In this document: piece by piece, positions 25,283 to 33,667 of the stretch
How the letters are laid out: every line of letters starts with the position of its first letter
Numbering within the stretch: position 1 is the stretch's first letter
Source: Thalassospira sp.
Lineage (GTDB): Bacteria; Pseudomonadota; Alphaproteobacteria; Rhodospirillales; Thalassospiraceae
DNA length: 64,000 nucleotides
Assembly: GCF_002709775.1 (NCBI RefSeq)
Contig: NZ_PAQR01000064.1
Coordinates: 22,364-86,363 of the forward strand
Reading direction: 5' to 3'
The notes under the pieces: model-generated
The model's database searches: none
What the model saw: the letters and a program-made list of their open reading frames with translations, nothing else
What the model was told of the DNA's origin: nothing
Program-made: the position numbers and the translations under genes

Positions 25283-26797
25283 ATGTCTTATACCCTGACA
25301 GGAAAACATCTGATTGCTGGCGAATGGGTCGCTGGCGAGACGACCTTCCAGTCCGAACCGGCCCACGGCCCGGCCAATACCTTCCCGGTCGGAACGCCGG
25401 CCCTTGTTGATCAGGCCGCTAAGGCGGCTGAGGAAGCCTTCTGGACCTTTGGCTATTCCACCCGCGAAGAACGTGCGAAATTCATCAATACCATTGCCGA
25501 TGAAATCGATGCGCGCGGTGATGAAATCACCGAAATCGGAACCCAGGAAACCGGCCTGCCCGAAGCCCGTCTGCAGGGCGAACGTGGCCGTACGGTTGGC
25601 CAGCTTCGCCTGTTCGCCAGCCACATTCTTGATGGTGCGTATCTTGATCGCCGTTATGAAGAAGCGCTTCCGGATCGTGCACCTTTGCCGCGCCCGGACC
25701 TTCGTTTGATGCAGCGTCCGATTGGCCCGGTTGCCGTGTTTGGTGCATCGAACTTCCCGCTGGCATTCTCGGTTGCGGGTGGCGATACCGCATCGGCCTT
25801 GGCGGCCGGTTGCCCGGTCGTGGTCAAGGGCCACTCGGCCCATCCGGGCACGGGCGAGATTGTTGCGCAGGCAATCGATGCCGCGATAAAGAAATGCGGC
25901 GTCCATCCCGGTGTGTTCAGCCTTATTCAGGGTGGCAAACGCGATGTCGGCCAAAGCCTTGTGCAGCATCCGCTGATCAAGGCGGTTGGCTTTACCGGAT
26001 CGCTTGGCGGTGGTCGTGCGCTTTATGATCTGTGTGCAGCCCGTCCGGAGCCGATCCCGTTCTTTGGTGAGCTGGGCTCGGTCAACCCGATGTTCCTGAT
26101 GCCCAATGCCGTTAAGGCACGAGGTGCTGAAATTGGCAAGGGCTGGGCAGGGTCGCTCACCATGGGCGCTGGCCAGTTCTGCACCAATCCGGGCATTGCG
26201 GTTGTGATCGAAGGTTCCGATGCGGATGCATTCGTTGCCGCGGCCACAGAAGGTCTTTCGGGTGTCGGTCCGCAGACCATGCTGACCGATGGCATGGCAG
26301 AAACCTATCGCGCCGGGGCAAAACGCGTTGCCGCGACGTCGGGTGTGAAGGAAGTCCTGACCACGTCATGTGATCTGCGTAATGCCACGCCGTATCTGTT
26401 TGAAACCACCGGCGAAAACTGGCTTGCCAACCATGAACTCGGCGAAGAGGTCTTTGGTCCGCTCGGTCTGGTGGTTCGGGTGAAGGATGTTGCGGAAATG
26501 CGCAAGATCGCCAAATCGCTTGAAGGTCAGCTGACCTGCACGCTTCATCTTGATGCAGCAGATGCCGCAGATGCCCGTTCACTTCTGCCGATCCTTGAAC
26601 ACAAGGCTGGCCGCGTTCTGGCCAACGGTTTCCCGACCGGTGTTGAAGTGTCTGACACCATGGTGCATGGCGGGCCTTATCCGGCTTCGACCAACTTCGG
26701 GGCGACTTCTGTTGGCACGATGGCAATTCGCCGCTTCCTGCGTCCGGTCTGCTACCAGAACATCCCGACCGATGTCCTGCCAGCCGATCTGGCCTGA
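25283..26797 (+). CDS. 2-ketoglutaric semialdehyde (2,5-dioxovalerate) dehydrogenase
   Basis: Aldehyde dehydrogenase of 504 aa with catalytic C300 (GAGQFCTNPG), general base E263 (FGELGSVNP) and cofactor region FGASNFPLAFSVAGGDTASALAAGCPVVVKGH. These features and the length match the KGSADH group that converts ketoglutaric semialdehyde to 2-oxoglutarate, the last step of non-phosphorylative pentose and sugar-diacid catabolism. The ATG at 25283 has AGAGG at a normal distance. It ends the operon before a strong terminator and could serve both sugar-acid gene sets in this region. Confidence 0.87.
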   Translation: MSYTLTGKHLIAGEWVAGETTFQSEPAHGPANTFPVGTPALVDQAAKAAEEAFWTFGYSTREERAKFINTIADEIDARGDEITEIGTQETGLPEARLQGERGRTVGQLRLFASHILDGAYLDRRYEEALPDRAPLPRPDLRLMQRPIGPVAVFGASNFPLAFSVAGGDTASALAAGCPVVVKGHSAHPGTGEIVAQAIDAAIKKCGVHPGVFSLIQGGKRDVGQSLVQHPLIKAVGFTGSLGGGRALYDLCAARPEPIPFFGELGSVNPMFLMPNAVKARGAEIGKGWAGSLTMGAGQFCTNPGIAVVIEGSDADAFVAAATEGLSGVGPQTMLTDGMAETYRAGAKRVAATSGVKEVLTTSCDLRNATPYLFETTGENWLANHELGEEVFGPLGLVVRVKDVAEMRKIAKSLEGQLTCTLHLDAADAADARSLLPILEHKAGRVLANGFPTGVEVSDTMVHGGPYPASTNFGATSVGTMAIRRFLRPVCYQNIPTDVLPADLA

Positions 26798-26822
26798 TCA
26801 AAATCAGGATAGATCATCAAGA

Positions 26823-26849
26823 AAGCCGCTCCATCCGGGGCGGCTTTTT
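26823..26849 (+). terminator. Rho-independent terminator after the aldehyde dehydrogenase
   Basis: A stem AAGCCGCTCC / GGGGCGGCTT (10 bp, one G:T pair) with a 4-nt loop is followed by a T-rich tail TTTTTCTTTT. It separates this operon from the convergent ROK regulator gene. Confidence 0.85.
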
Positions 26850-26862
26850 CTTTTGGGGGTGA

Positions 26863-28104
26863 TTAGTTCCCAGCGGTTGTGGTCGCCTGAAACATGTTTT
26901 CATCATGCCTGAGCAGGCTTTGACCAATTGCGCCTTGCAGGGCAAGGTCCTTGTCCCATGCCAGGTGGGTGATCGTTGGTCCGCGGCTGAGTTCAGGCAC
27001 CTGGGCCTCTGCCAGGCCACGGCGAAGCTCCGGTTCCATCATGTCAAAAGCGCGCGCGCCGGACCCGGTGATAAATATCTGTTTGGGACCCAGAAGTGCA
27101 ATCAGGTTGGCAATGCCATATCCCAGAACCTTGCCGGCATGGCGGAACAGTTCGGTCAGGCCCGTATCGCCGTTGCGCGCACGGGCAACAAGATCCATCA
27201 TTTGTTCTTCGCTGGGGTGCAGGTTGTTGGCTTCTGGCAGGTCAATCAGGCCACGGGCATCGCGCAAGATCGCGTAGTCGCCAATATAAGCCTCAAGACA
27301 GCCCCGTCGCCCACAATTGCAAAGCGGTCCGTCAGGCTGGAACTTGGTGTGGCCAAATTCGGCTGCGGTACCAAATTCACCGTTATAGACATTGCCGTTC
27401 AGGACAAGTCCCATGCCAATGCCGTATCCCAACATGATCACGGCAAAGTCACCGCCATCATGAAGGTTGGTGTTTTGCGAGATGGCCGTTGCGATACAGT
27501 TCGCATCGTTTGACATCTGAACAACGCCGCCATAGCGCTCTGTCAGGGATTTGACCAACGGGATATGGCGGTGGCGCAGTGCCGGTGACCAGATGATTTC
27601 ACCACTGTTGCTGTCGGTTACCCCTTGAACGGCAATGCTGATGCCGACAGGTGGTTGCGGGCTGAAATCAGCATTGCGCTCAACAAAGCGGTCAATCAGT
27701 GCGATCAGTGTTCTGGTCAGTTCTTCTGCGCCAAGATCGCGGGTGTTGATGCTGTGTTCGACGCTGCGTTCGATCTCGCCCTTGAAGTTGCCCAAGGCGA
27801 TTTCGATCAGGTTGATGGTGATTTTAACCCCGATCACACAGGCCGCGTTCGGCACCAGATCAAGCAGCACTTTGGGGCGACCACGTGTGGTGCCGTTGCC
27901 GTTCGAGCTTCCGTTGCCGCTTTCGCTTTCGCGCACCAGCCCCTGTGCCATCAGATCGGCGGTCAGCGATGTTACTGTCGCCGGGCTAAGCCCGGTTGCC
28001 GTGCCGATATCAATCCGTGCCGCCGGACCATGCACGCGCAGATACCGCAAAATCGCGGTTTGGGATGGCTGGCGCGGGGTTTCGCTTTCTGTGCGGCGGA
28101 TCAT
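26863..28104 (-). CDS. ROK-family regulator, XylR-like
   Basis: Transcriptional repressor of 413 aa. An N-terminal winged helix (about 12-75, RQPSQTAILRYLRVHGPAARIDIGTATGLSPATVTSLTADLM) is followed by a Ser/Gly/Asn linker and a ROK sugar-kinase-like domain (about 90-400) with the zinc-site motif CNCGRRGCLEAY and the sugar-binding segment NDANCIA. The kinase-type loop GYGIGMGLVLNG is present, but these regulators generally only bind sugar. It is last in the minus-strand unit after the FAH-family gene (59-nt gap) and is likely the repressor of the pentose transporter operon. Confidence 0.87.
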   Translation of the reverse strand: MIRRTESETPRQPSQTAILRYLRVHGPAARIDIGTATGLSPATVTSLTADLMAQGLVRESESGNGSSNGNGTTRGRPKVLLDLVPNAACVIGVKITINLIEIALGNFKGEIERSVEHSINTRDLGAEELTRTLIALIDRFVERNADFSPQPPVGISIAVQGVTDSNSGEIIWSPALRHRHIPLVKSLTERYGGVVQMSNDANCIATAISQNTNLHDGGDFAVIMLGYGIGMGLVLNGNVYNGEFGTAAEFGHTKFQPDGPLCNCGRRGCLEAYIGDYAILRDARGLIDLPEANNLHPSEEQMMDLVARARNGDTGLTELFRHAGKVLGYGIANLIALLGPKQIFITGSGARAFDMMEPELRRGLAEAQVPELSRGPTITHLAWDKDLALQGAIGQSLLRHDENMFQATTTAGN

Positions 28105-28163
28105 GAGGCTGGACTGTATCCTTTGTAACGAAGCCGGTCGACTTTTACCTGACAGGATCGATA

Positions 28164-29345
28164 TTACAGTAATCCGCGCCGGGCAAGATTGTTCATCAGG
28201 GCGGTTATCCCGAACTGCCAGGGGTTGATGACGTCTGATCGGTCAACCTGATTGACCAGCTTGCCAAGGCTTGGCGTCGAGATGCTGACAAGGTCGCCCA
28301 TCTCATGGGTGAAGCCCTTGCCCGATCCGCCGCGGTCATCAGTGGGGGCGAACATCGTCCCGAGAAACAGCATAAAGCCGTCCGGATATTGATGGTGCCG
28401 ACCAATTGCCTGCGAGACGAGGCTTTCAGGTGTTCGGCTGATCTGGCTCATCGAGCTGACAGCATCAAGGTGGTATCCGTCGTTCCCATCGACCGCCATG
28501 GCAAGGTCTGCTGATTTCACCGTTTCAAGTGTGAAGTGATCATCAAACAGCCGGATGAACGGTCCGATCGCGCAGGAGCCGTTATTGTCCTTGGCCTTGC
28601 CCAGCAGCAGGGCCGACCGCCCTTCGACGTCGCGCAGATTGACGTCATTGCCAAGGGTCGCGCCGACAATCTTGCCAAGCGACGTCACCGTAAGAACCAC
28701 CTCGGGCTCCGGGTTGTTCCAGTTTGAAATCGGATGCAAGCCAACATGGGCGCCATAGCCGACAGCCGACATGACCGGCGCCTTGGTGAATATCTCGGCA
28801 TCCGGTCCGATACCGACTTCGAGATATTGCGACCATGCACCTTTCTCGATCAGAATCTTTTTGATGTCGGCAGCTTTTTGCGATCCGGGTTCAATCTGCG
28901 ACAGATCATCACCGATAATGCCGGTAATTTCGGTTCGGATCTGATCGGCCTTGCTGGCATCCCCGCGTGCCTGTTCTTCGATAACGCGTTCAAGCAGGCT
29001 TGCGACAAATGTCACGCCGCTGGCCTTGATCGCCTGCAGATCATTTGGCGCAAGGAGGTGAAGTCTGTCTTGATCTGCACCGGGGTGGGATTGATCAAGA
29101 ACCTCTGACAGCGATGCGACGCTTGGAAAGCCAGCCGTGTTTGACAGGTGCTCAACCAGCTTGTCGCGTTCGAGGATTTCACTGACGGTCGGGCCAAGCT
29201 TGCTGATATCACGCAACGTATCGCCATCAACAAGAACCGGCGTCGGTCCCGAAACGCGCGGGTCCCAAATTCGCCCGACCAGAACAGCTTGGTTGGCGTC
29301 TTCGGGCAGGATATCAGCGGTGTTTATCGCGAAGCCTGTCGTCAT
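28164..29345 (-). CDS. FAH-family dehydratase, XylX-like (2-keto-3-deoxypentonate dehydratase)
   Basis: Fumarylacetoacetate hydrolase-fold protein of 393 aa. Its length and segments ([85 protein letters not shown]) match the XylX group, which dehydrates 2-keto-3-deoxyxylonate to ketoglutaric semialdehyde in the Weimberg pathway. Metal-binding acids expected of the fold (PEPEVV, NDVNLRD) are visible. Its start overlaps the ABC ATPase stop (ATGA), tying the enzyme to sugar import. The pentose isomer is not resolved. Confidence 0.85.
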   Translation of the reverse strand: MTTGFAINTADILPEDANQAVLVGRIWDPRVSGPTPVLVDGDTLRDISKLGPTVSEILERDKLVEHLSNTAGFPSVASLSEVLDQSHPGADQDRLHLLAPNDLQAIKASGVTFVASLLERVIEEQARGDASKADQIRTEITGIIGDDLSQIEPGSQKAADIKKILIEKGAWSQYLEVGIGPDAEIFTKAPVMSAVGYGAHVGLHPISNWNNPEPEVVLTVTSLGKIVGATLGNDVNLRDVEGRSALLLGKAKDNNGSCAIGPFIRLFDDHFTLETVKSADLAMAVDGNDGYHLDAVSSMSQISRTPESLVSQAIGRHHQYPDGFMLFLGTMFAPTDDRGGSGKGFTHEMGDLVSISTPSLGKLVNQVDRSDVINPWQFGITALMNNLARRGLL

Positions 29346-30190
29346 TTTCCTATCTCGCTTGTTTGGCTGTTGGGGGCGTCTGGTGACGATCCCGGGGCAT
29401 TTGTCGCACCCGGACCGGCAAGGTGCATAAGATGTTCCGGCATCTTACCCAGGATGATCATGCCAAGAACATCGTCATGTGTAACATCCTCGGTGCGCAC
29501 GCTGCCCACCAGCTTTCCGTTTTTCATGACATGCAGCCGGTCCGATAGATCGATGACATCATGAAGATCGTGGCTGATCAACAAAATACCCAGCCCGTCA
29601 CGTTTGAGCTGATCAATCAGTTCACCGACCATTTTTGTTTCATGCACACCAAGGGCGGCACAGGGTTCATCCATGATCAGAACGCGTGCTTCAAACAGCA
29701 AGGCCCGGGCAATCGCAACCGATTGGCGCTGACCGCCCGATAGAGCTGATACCGGGGATGTGAACTTCTTGAAGTTCGGGTTCAGGCGATGCAACACTTC
29801 ACGTGCCTTGTGTTCCATCGCCGCTTCATTAAGAAAGCCGAACTTGTCGGTCAGCTCGCGGCCAAGAAACAGGTTCTGGGCAGCATCAAGGTTATCGGCA
29901 AGGGCAAGGTTCTGATAGATCGTCTCGATATTGTTATCCCGCGCGTCTCGGGCATTCTCGATTTTGGCTTCCTTGCCATCAACAATGATCTGTCCGCTAT
30001 CGGCCTGATAGGCACCGGATAGAATTTTGATCAGCGTCGATTTGCCAGCGCCATTATGGCCCAGAACACCGACGACTTCGCCCGGATAAAGGTCGATTGA
30101 AACACCGTCAACGGCCTTGACACCGCCAAAGCTGATATGGATGTCGCGCATTTCGACCAGCGGGTCTTTTGTGATGTTGGTATCGGTCAT
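29342..30190 (-). CDS. Sugar ABC transporter ATP-binding protein, single-domain type
   Basis: ATPase of 282 aa with Walker [10 protein letters not shown], signature [15 protein letters not shown] and Walker [12 protein letters not shown]. Unlike E. coli XylG or AraG (about 500 aa, two nucleotide-binding domains), it has one domain, like FrcA-type sugar ATPases; it must work as a homodimer. GGAG precedes the start. It lies between the permease gene (11-nt gap) and the XylX-like gene (4-nt overlap). Confidence 0.88.
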   Translation of the reverse strand: MTDTNITKDPLVEMRDIHISFGGVKAVDGVSIDLYPGEVVGVLGHNGAGKSTLIKILSGAYQADSGQIIVDGKEAKIENARDARDNNIETIYQNLALADNLDAAQNLFLGRELTDKFGFLNEAAMEHKAREVLHRLNPNFKKFTSPVSALSGGQRQSVAIARALLFEARVLIMDEPCAALGVHETKMVGELIDQLKRDGLGILLISHDLHDVIDLSDRLHVMKNGKLVGSVRTEDVTHDDVLGMIILGKMPEHLMHLAGPGATNAPGSSPDAPNSQTSEIGK

Positions 30191-30201
30191 GACGGGTCTC
30201 C

Positions 30202-31467
30202 TTACGCGCTCGGGTCGCTGTAACGGCGATGGAAATACTTGTCGCTAAAGACTGCCAGAACAAGAACGAGGCCGATGACGATGCTTTGCAGCGAGGTATC
30301 AACGCCAAGAAGCGCCATGCCACTTTGCAGGCTTTGCATCACCAGTGCACCGATCAGCGCGCCATAGATCGTACCAAGGCCACCGGCAAGCGACGTACCA
30401 CCAATCACAACAGCCGCAATGACGCGAAGCTCGTCAAGTGTACCAAGATCGTTGCCCGCAGACTGCAGGCGTGCAGATGAAATGGCGGCACTGATCGCAC
30501 ATAACACACCCATCAGGGCAAAGACGGCAACGGTCATGCGTTTGACGTTAATGCCGGCCAGTTCTGCTGCTTGCGGGTTGCCACCGATGGCAAAGACATA
30601 GCGGCCAAACCGCGTGCGTTTGACAACAATGGTCAGGATGATCGCAACAAGGGCAACGATCAGAAGCGGGATCGGAATACCGTGCGAGATTTCAAGGTTT
30701 TCAGGCGTGACCGGAATGCCCTTGTTTTCCAGAAGGCGTTCTGCTGCGCGCGTCGGCAAGTGATAGGCATTCAAGGTCGCGATCACGACCAGAACCAGAC
30801 CAGCCTTGATGATGGTATTGGTGTATTCCGCCCAGACAGGCTTGACCGGAAATTCAAAGGACAGGCGGCGACGGCGTTCCATGATTGCCGCGTAAGCAAT
30901 GGCAAGAATGGCGATAAGGGCAACAATCCAGCTCCAGGTCGCGCCAATTGTTCCTTCAATGCCGCCCCCAAGCAGGATGAAATTCTGATCAAGCGGGGCA
31001 ACGGTGCGCCCTTGCGTGACCCACCAGGCAGCACCGCGCCAGACCAGAAGTCCGCCAAGCGTGACAATAAAGGCAGGGACACCAAGATACCCGACGGCGA
31101 CACCCTGAATGCCCCCGATGGCAGCACCGATGACAATGCCGACTGCAAGGGTCAAAACCCAGGTCAGGGGATGATTGTAGTCCAGGAACTGTGGCAGGAA
31201 ATCGGTCTGGACAATGCCCATGATCATGGCAAGAACGCCCAGCACCGCGCCGACCGAAAGGTCGATATGGCGCGTAACAATGATCAGAACCATGCCACAC
31301 GCCATGACGGCAACCGAGGCGGTCTGAACCGACAGGTTAAAGATATTGCGCGGGGTTATAAAACGCCCGCCAGATGCAATGTCAAAACCGACCCAGATGA
31401 TCAGCAGGACAACGGCAAGGCCGACCAAGCGACGGTCGACTTCCATTTTCGAAAGCAGTCGTAACAT
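30202..31467 (-). CDS. Sugar ABC transporter permease, XylH-like
   Basis: Inner-membrane permease of 421 aa with about ten to eleven hydrophobic segments and BPD_transp_2-family motifs ([74 protein letters not shown]). The size and the long middle loop match XylH. The first ATG has only a weak ribosome site; a start seven codons later is possible. It pairs with the ATPase and the XylF-like binding protein on the same strand. Confidence 0.88.
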   Translation of the reverse strand: MLRLLSKMEVDRRLVGLAVVLLIIWVGFDIASGGRFITPRNIFNLSVQTASVAVMACGMVLIIVTRHIDLSVGAVLGVLAMIMGIVQTDFLPQFLDYNHPLTWVLTLAVGIVIGAAIGGIQGVAVGYLGVPAFIVTLGGLLVWRGAAWWVTQGRTVAPLDQNFILLGGGIEGTIGATWSWIVALIAILAIAYAAIMERRRRLSFEFPVKPVWAEYTNTIIKAGLVLVVIATLNAYHLPTRAAERLLENKGIPVTPENLEISHGIPIPLLIVALVAIILTIVVKRTRFGRYVFAIGGNPQAAELAGINVKRMTVAVFALMGVLCAISAAISSARLQSAGNDLGTLDELRVIAAVVIGGTSLAGGLGTIYGALIGALVMQSLQSGMALLGVDTSLQSIVIGLVLVLAVFSDKYFHRRYSDPSA

Positions 31468-31571
31468 GAATTAAGCTCGCAAGGGGTCGGGGTTGGCTTG
31501 TAATATCTGCGCGATATTGGGAAATGCAGCCAACCCCGTGGTTAAGCAAGGTCGTGGGAAAGACAGTAGGC

Positions 31572-32603
31572 CTAGTTGCAGGCCGTGACCTTGCTATTGC
31601 TAACACCCTGACAAACGACGTCTTTGGCGACCCAACCCGCGTCAATCACAAGGTCGAGCTTGTCCTGCGTGATTGCAACCGGATCCAGGAAGTATGACTT
31701 CATTGTCACGCCGTTCGGGCTTTGCCAGTCCTGCGTGCCGTCAACGTCATCAAGTTTGGCACCCTTTGCCAGTTCAACGGCAATTTCTGCGGCCCGCTGA
31801 CCCAGAAGACGGGCGTCTTTCCAGACCGAAACGGTCTGGGTGCCAAGGGCAACACGGTTCAGTGCCGCATGGTCACCATCCTGACCCGATACCGGAATGC
31901 CCTGCATCCCCTGTGCGGACAGGGCGGCAACAACACCCCCTGCGGTGCCGTCATTGGAGGCAACCACAGCGTCGACCTTGTTGTCGGCAGCGGTCAGGAA
32001 TTGTTCCATGTTGCGCTGGGCGATGGCCGGTTGCCAGCTGTCGGTATAGGCTTCGCCGACCACATTGATGGCACCGGAATCAATCGCTGCCTGCAGGATT
32101 TCAAGTTGGCCTTCATGCAGGATGTTGGCATTCGGATCGGTCGGGGCGCCCTTGATAAAGACGTAGTTTCCTTTGGGCTGCTGGGCAAAGACGGCTTCTG
32201 CCTGCAGGCGGCCGACTTCCTTGTTGTTGAAGGTGATGTAGTAGGCGTTCGGGTCTTCGATCAGGCGATCATAGCCAACGACAGGAATGCCTTCGTTCAG
32301 CGCCAGTTCGACAGCCGGGCCGATTGAGGCCGAATCTTGTGCCAGCACGATAAGCGCATTAGCGCCGCGTGCGATCAGGCTTTCGATATCGGAAAGCTGT
32401 TTGGACGGATTGCTTTGCGCGTCGGCGCTGATGTATTCGGCACCGGCGGCATCAAGAGCAGCCTTGATCGCGGCTTCGTCGGTTTTCCAACGTTCTTCCT
32501 GGAAGTTCGACCAGCTGACACCAACGGTCAGGTCAGCGGCAAAGGCATTGGCAGACAATAGGACTGTACCGGCCAGCATGGCCGTCGAGAGGAGTTTTTT
32601 CAT
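31572..32603 (-). CDS. Periplasmic sugar-binding protein, XylF-like
   Basis: Peripla_BP_4-type binding protein of 343 aa. A Sec signal peptide ([22 protein letters not shown]) precedes the mature start [21 protein letters not shown], which closely resembles XylF. Ligand-site segments ([68 protein letters not shown]) are intact. The ATG at 32603, with AGGGAAG upstream, is preferred; the frame extends 29 codons further without support. Xylose is the likely ligand given the XylB- and XylX-like neighbours, but other pentoses are possible. Confidence 0.88.
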   Translation of the reverse strand: MKKLLSTAMLAGTVLLSANAFAADLTVGVSWSNFQEERWKTDEAAIKAALDAAGAEYISADAQSNPSKQLSDIESLIARGANALIVLAQDSASIGPAVELALNEGIPVVGYDRLIEDPNAYYITFNNKEVGRLQAEAVFAQQPKGNYVFIKGAPTDPNANILHEGQLEILQAAIDSGAINVVGEAYTDSWQPAIAQRNMEQFLTAADNKVDAVVASNDGTAGGVVAALSAQGMQGIPVSGQDGDHAALNRVALGTQTVSVWKDARLLGQRAAEIAVELAKGAKLDDVDGTQDWQSPNGVTMKSYFLDPVAITQDKLDLVIDAGWVAKDVVCQGVSNSKVTACN

Positions 32604-32715
32604 CGGTTTCTTCCCTGAATATGTGTGTCTTTTGCTGACATTTATTTTTGTTGTCGAAAAAATGTTGACGTGAAGAAAGCGTGGTGTCAAATATTTTTTA
32701 GTGGTCGAATTGAAA

Positions 32716-32736
32716 ATAACGCGTTTAACGCATTAT
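32716..32736. promoter_or_regulatory. Putative ROK operator between the transporter operon and the xylB-like gene
   Basis: A near-perfect 21-bp palindrome: half-sites ATAACGCGTT and AACGCATTAT around a central T, with one mismatched pair. It sits in the AT-rich divergent promoter region 32604-32846 and could repress both directions. The ROK regulator at 26863-28104 is the best candidate. Confidence 0.5.
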
Positions 32737-32846
32737 CTATCGGAAATCATGTAATCAAAAGTTGATTTATCGCTGTTTTCGGTGTGGTGCGCTGCAATAT
32801 TTAATTCATTCACCTAAAATAATATGAAGAAGAGACAGGGAACGTT

Positions 32847-33608
32847 ATGACAGCGAGTTATCACGACATTGACGGTAAATCAGTGCTTGTAACCGGCGGT
32901 GCATCCGGGATCGGGGCTTCCATGGTCCGGGCGTTCTGCGCGCAGGGGGCACGGGTCGGGTTCTTTGATATCGATGATGACGCGGCGCAAAAGCTCATTA
33001 CCTCTATCCAGGATGAATACGGTGTCACGCCGGTGTACCGATCCTTTGATCTTCGCAAGCAACCCGCGATTCCGGACGCCATTCGCGATCTGACGGTCGA
33101 GATCGGGCCGATTGATGTTCTGGTAAACAATGCCGCCCGTGATGACCGGCACGCCCCGGAAGATGTCGGTCCGGACCAATGGCGCGAAGGACTGGATGTC
33201 AATCTGAGCCATCATTTCTTTTGCGCGCGTGCGGTGGCACCAGCCATGAAAGAGAAGGGCCGTGGCAGCATCATTAATTTCAGTTCCGTCAGTTATTTGA
33301 TGGGCCTGCCCGATCTGGTTGCCTATGAAACGGCAAAGGCCGGCATTATCGGCCTTACCCGCGCCTTGGCGCGCGATTGGGGGGCGGATGGTATTCGGGT
33401 CAATGCGGTGACGCCGGGATGTATCATGACCCAGCGCCAGCTTGATCTATGGATTTCGCCCGAAGATGAAGAACGCATTCAGGAGCAGCAATGCCTTAAG
33501 CGTCGACTGATTGGTGATGATGTCGCGCAAATGGTGCTGTTTCTGGCATCTGACGTTTCATCGGCTTGCACGTCGCAGAATTTCATTGTGGATGGTGGCA
33601 TCGTCTGA
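32847..33608 (+). CDS. Short-chain dehydrogenase, XylB-like D-xylose dehydrogenase
   Basis: NAD(P)-dependent short-chain dehydrogenase of 253 aa with TGGASGIG near the N-terminus, catalytic Ser in NFSSVS and YETAKAG carrying the Tyr and Lys. The run NNAARDDRHAPEDVGPDQW and the middle LVAYETAKAGIIGLTRALARDWG, then QCLKRRLIGDDVAQMVLFLASD, are close to Caulobacter XylB, which oxidises D-xylose to xylonolactone. AGGGAACGTT precedes the ATG. It is followed by an IlvD/Edd dehydratase, as xylB is accompanied by xylD in the Weimberg pathway. No lactonase gene is visible nearby. Confidence 0.84.
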   Translation: MTASYHDIDGKSVLVTGGASGIGASMVRAFCAQGARVGFFDIDDDAAQKLITSIQDEYGVTPVYRSFDLRKQPAIPDAIRDLTVEIGPIDVLVNNAARDDRHAPEDVGPDQWREGLDVNLSHHFFCARAVAPAMKEKGRGSIINFSSVSYLMGLPDLVAYETAKAGIIGLTRALARDWGADGIRVNAVTPGCIMTQRQLDLWISPEDEERIQEQQCLKRRLIGDDVAQMVLFLASDVSSACTSQNFIVDGGIV

Positions 33609-33667
33609 TCCGACGTCTTGATGGATTTGGTTTCAAATCCGCCATTCAAACCCGGGATATTGCTATC

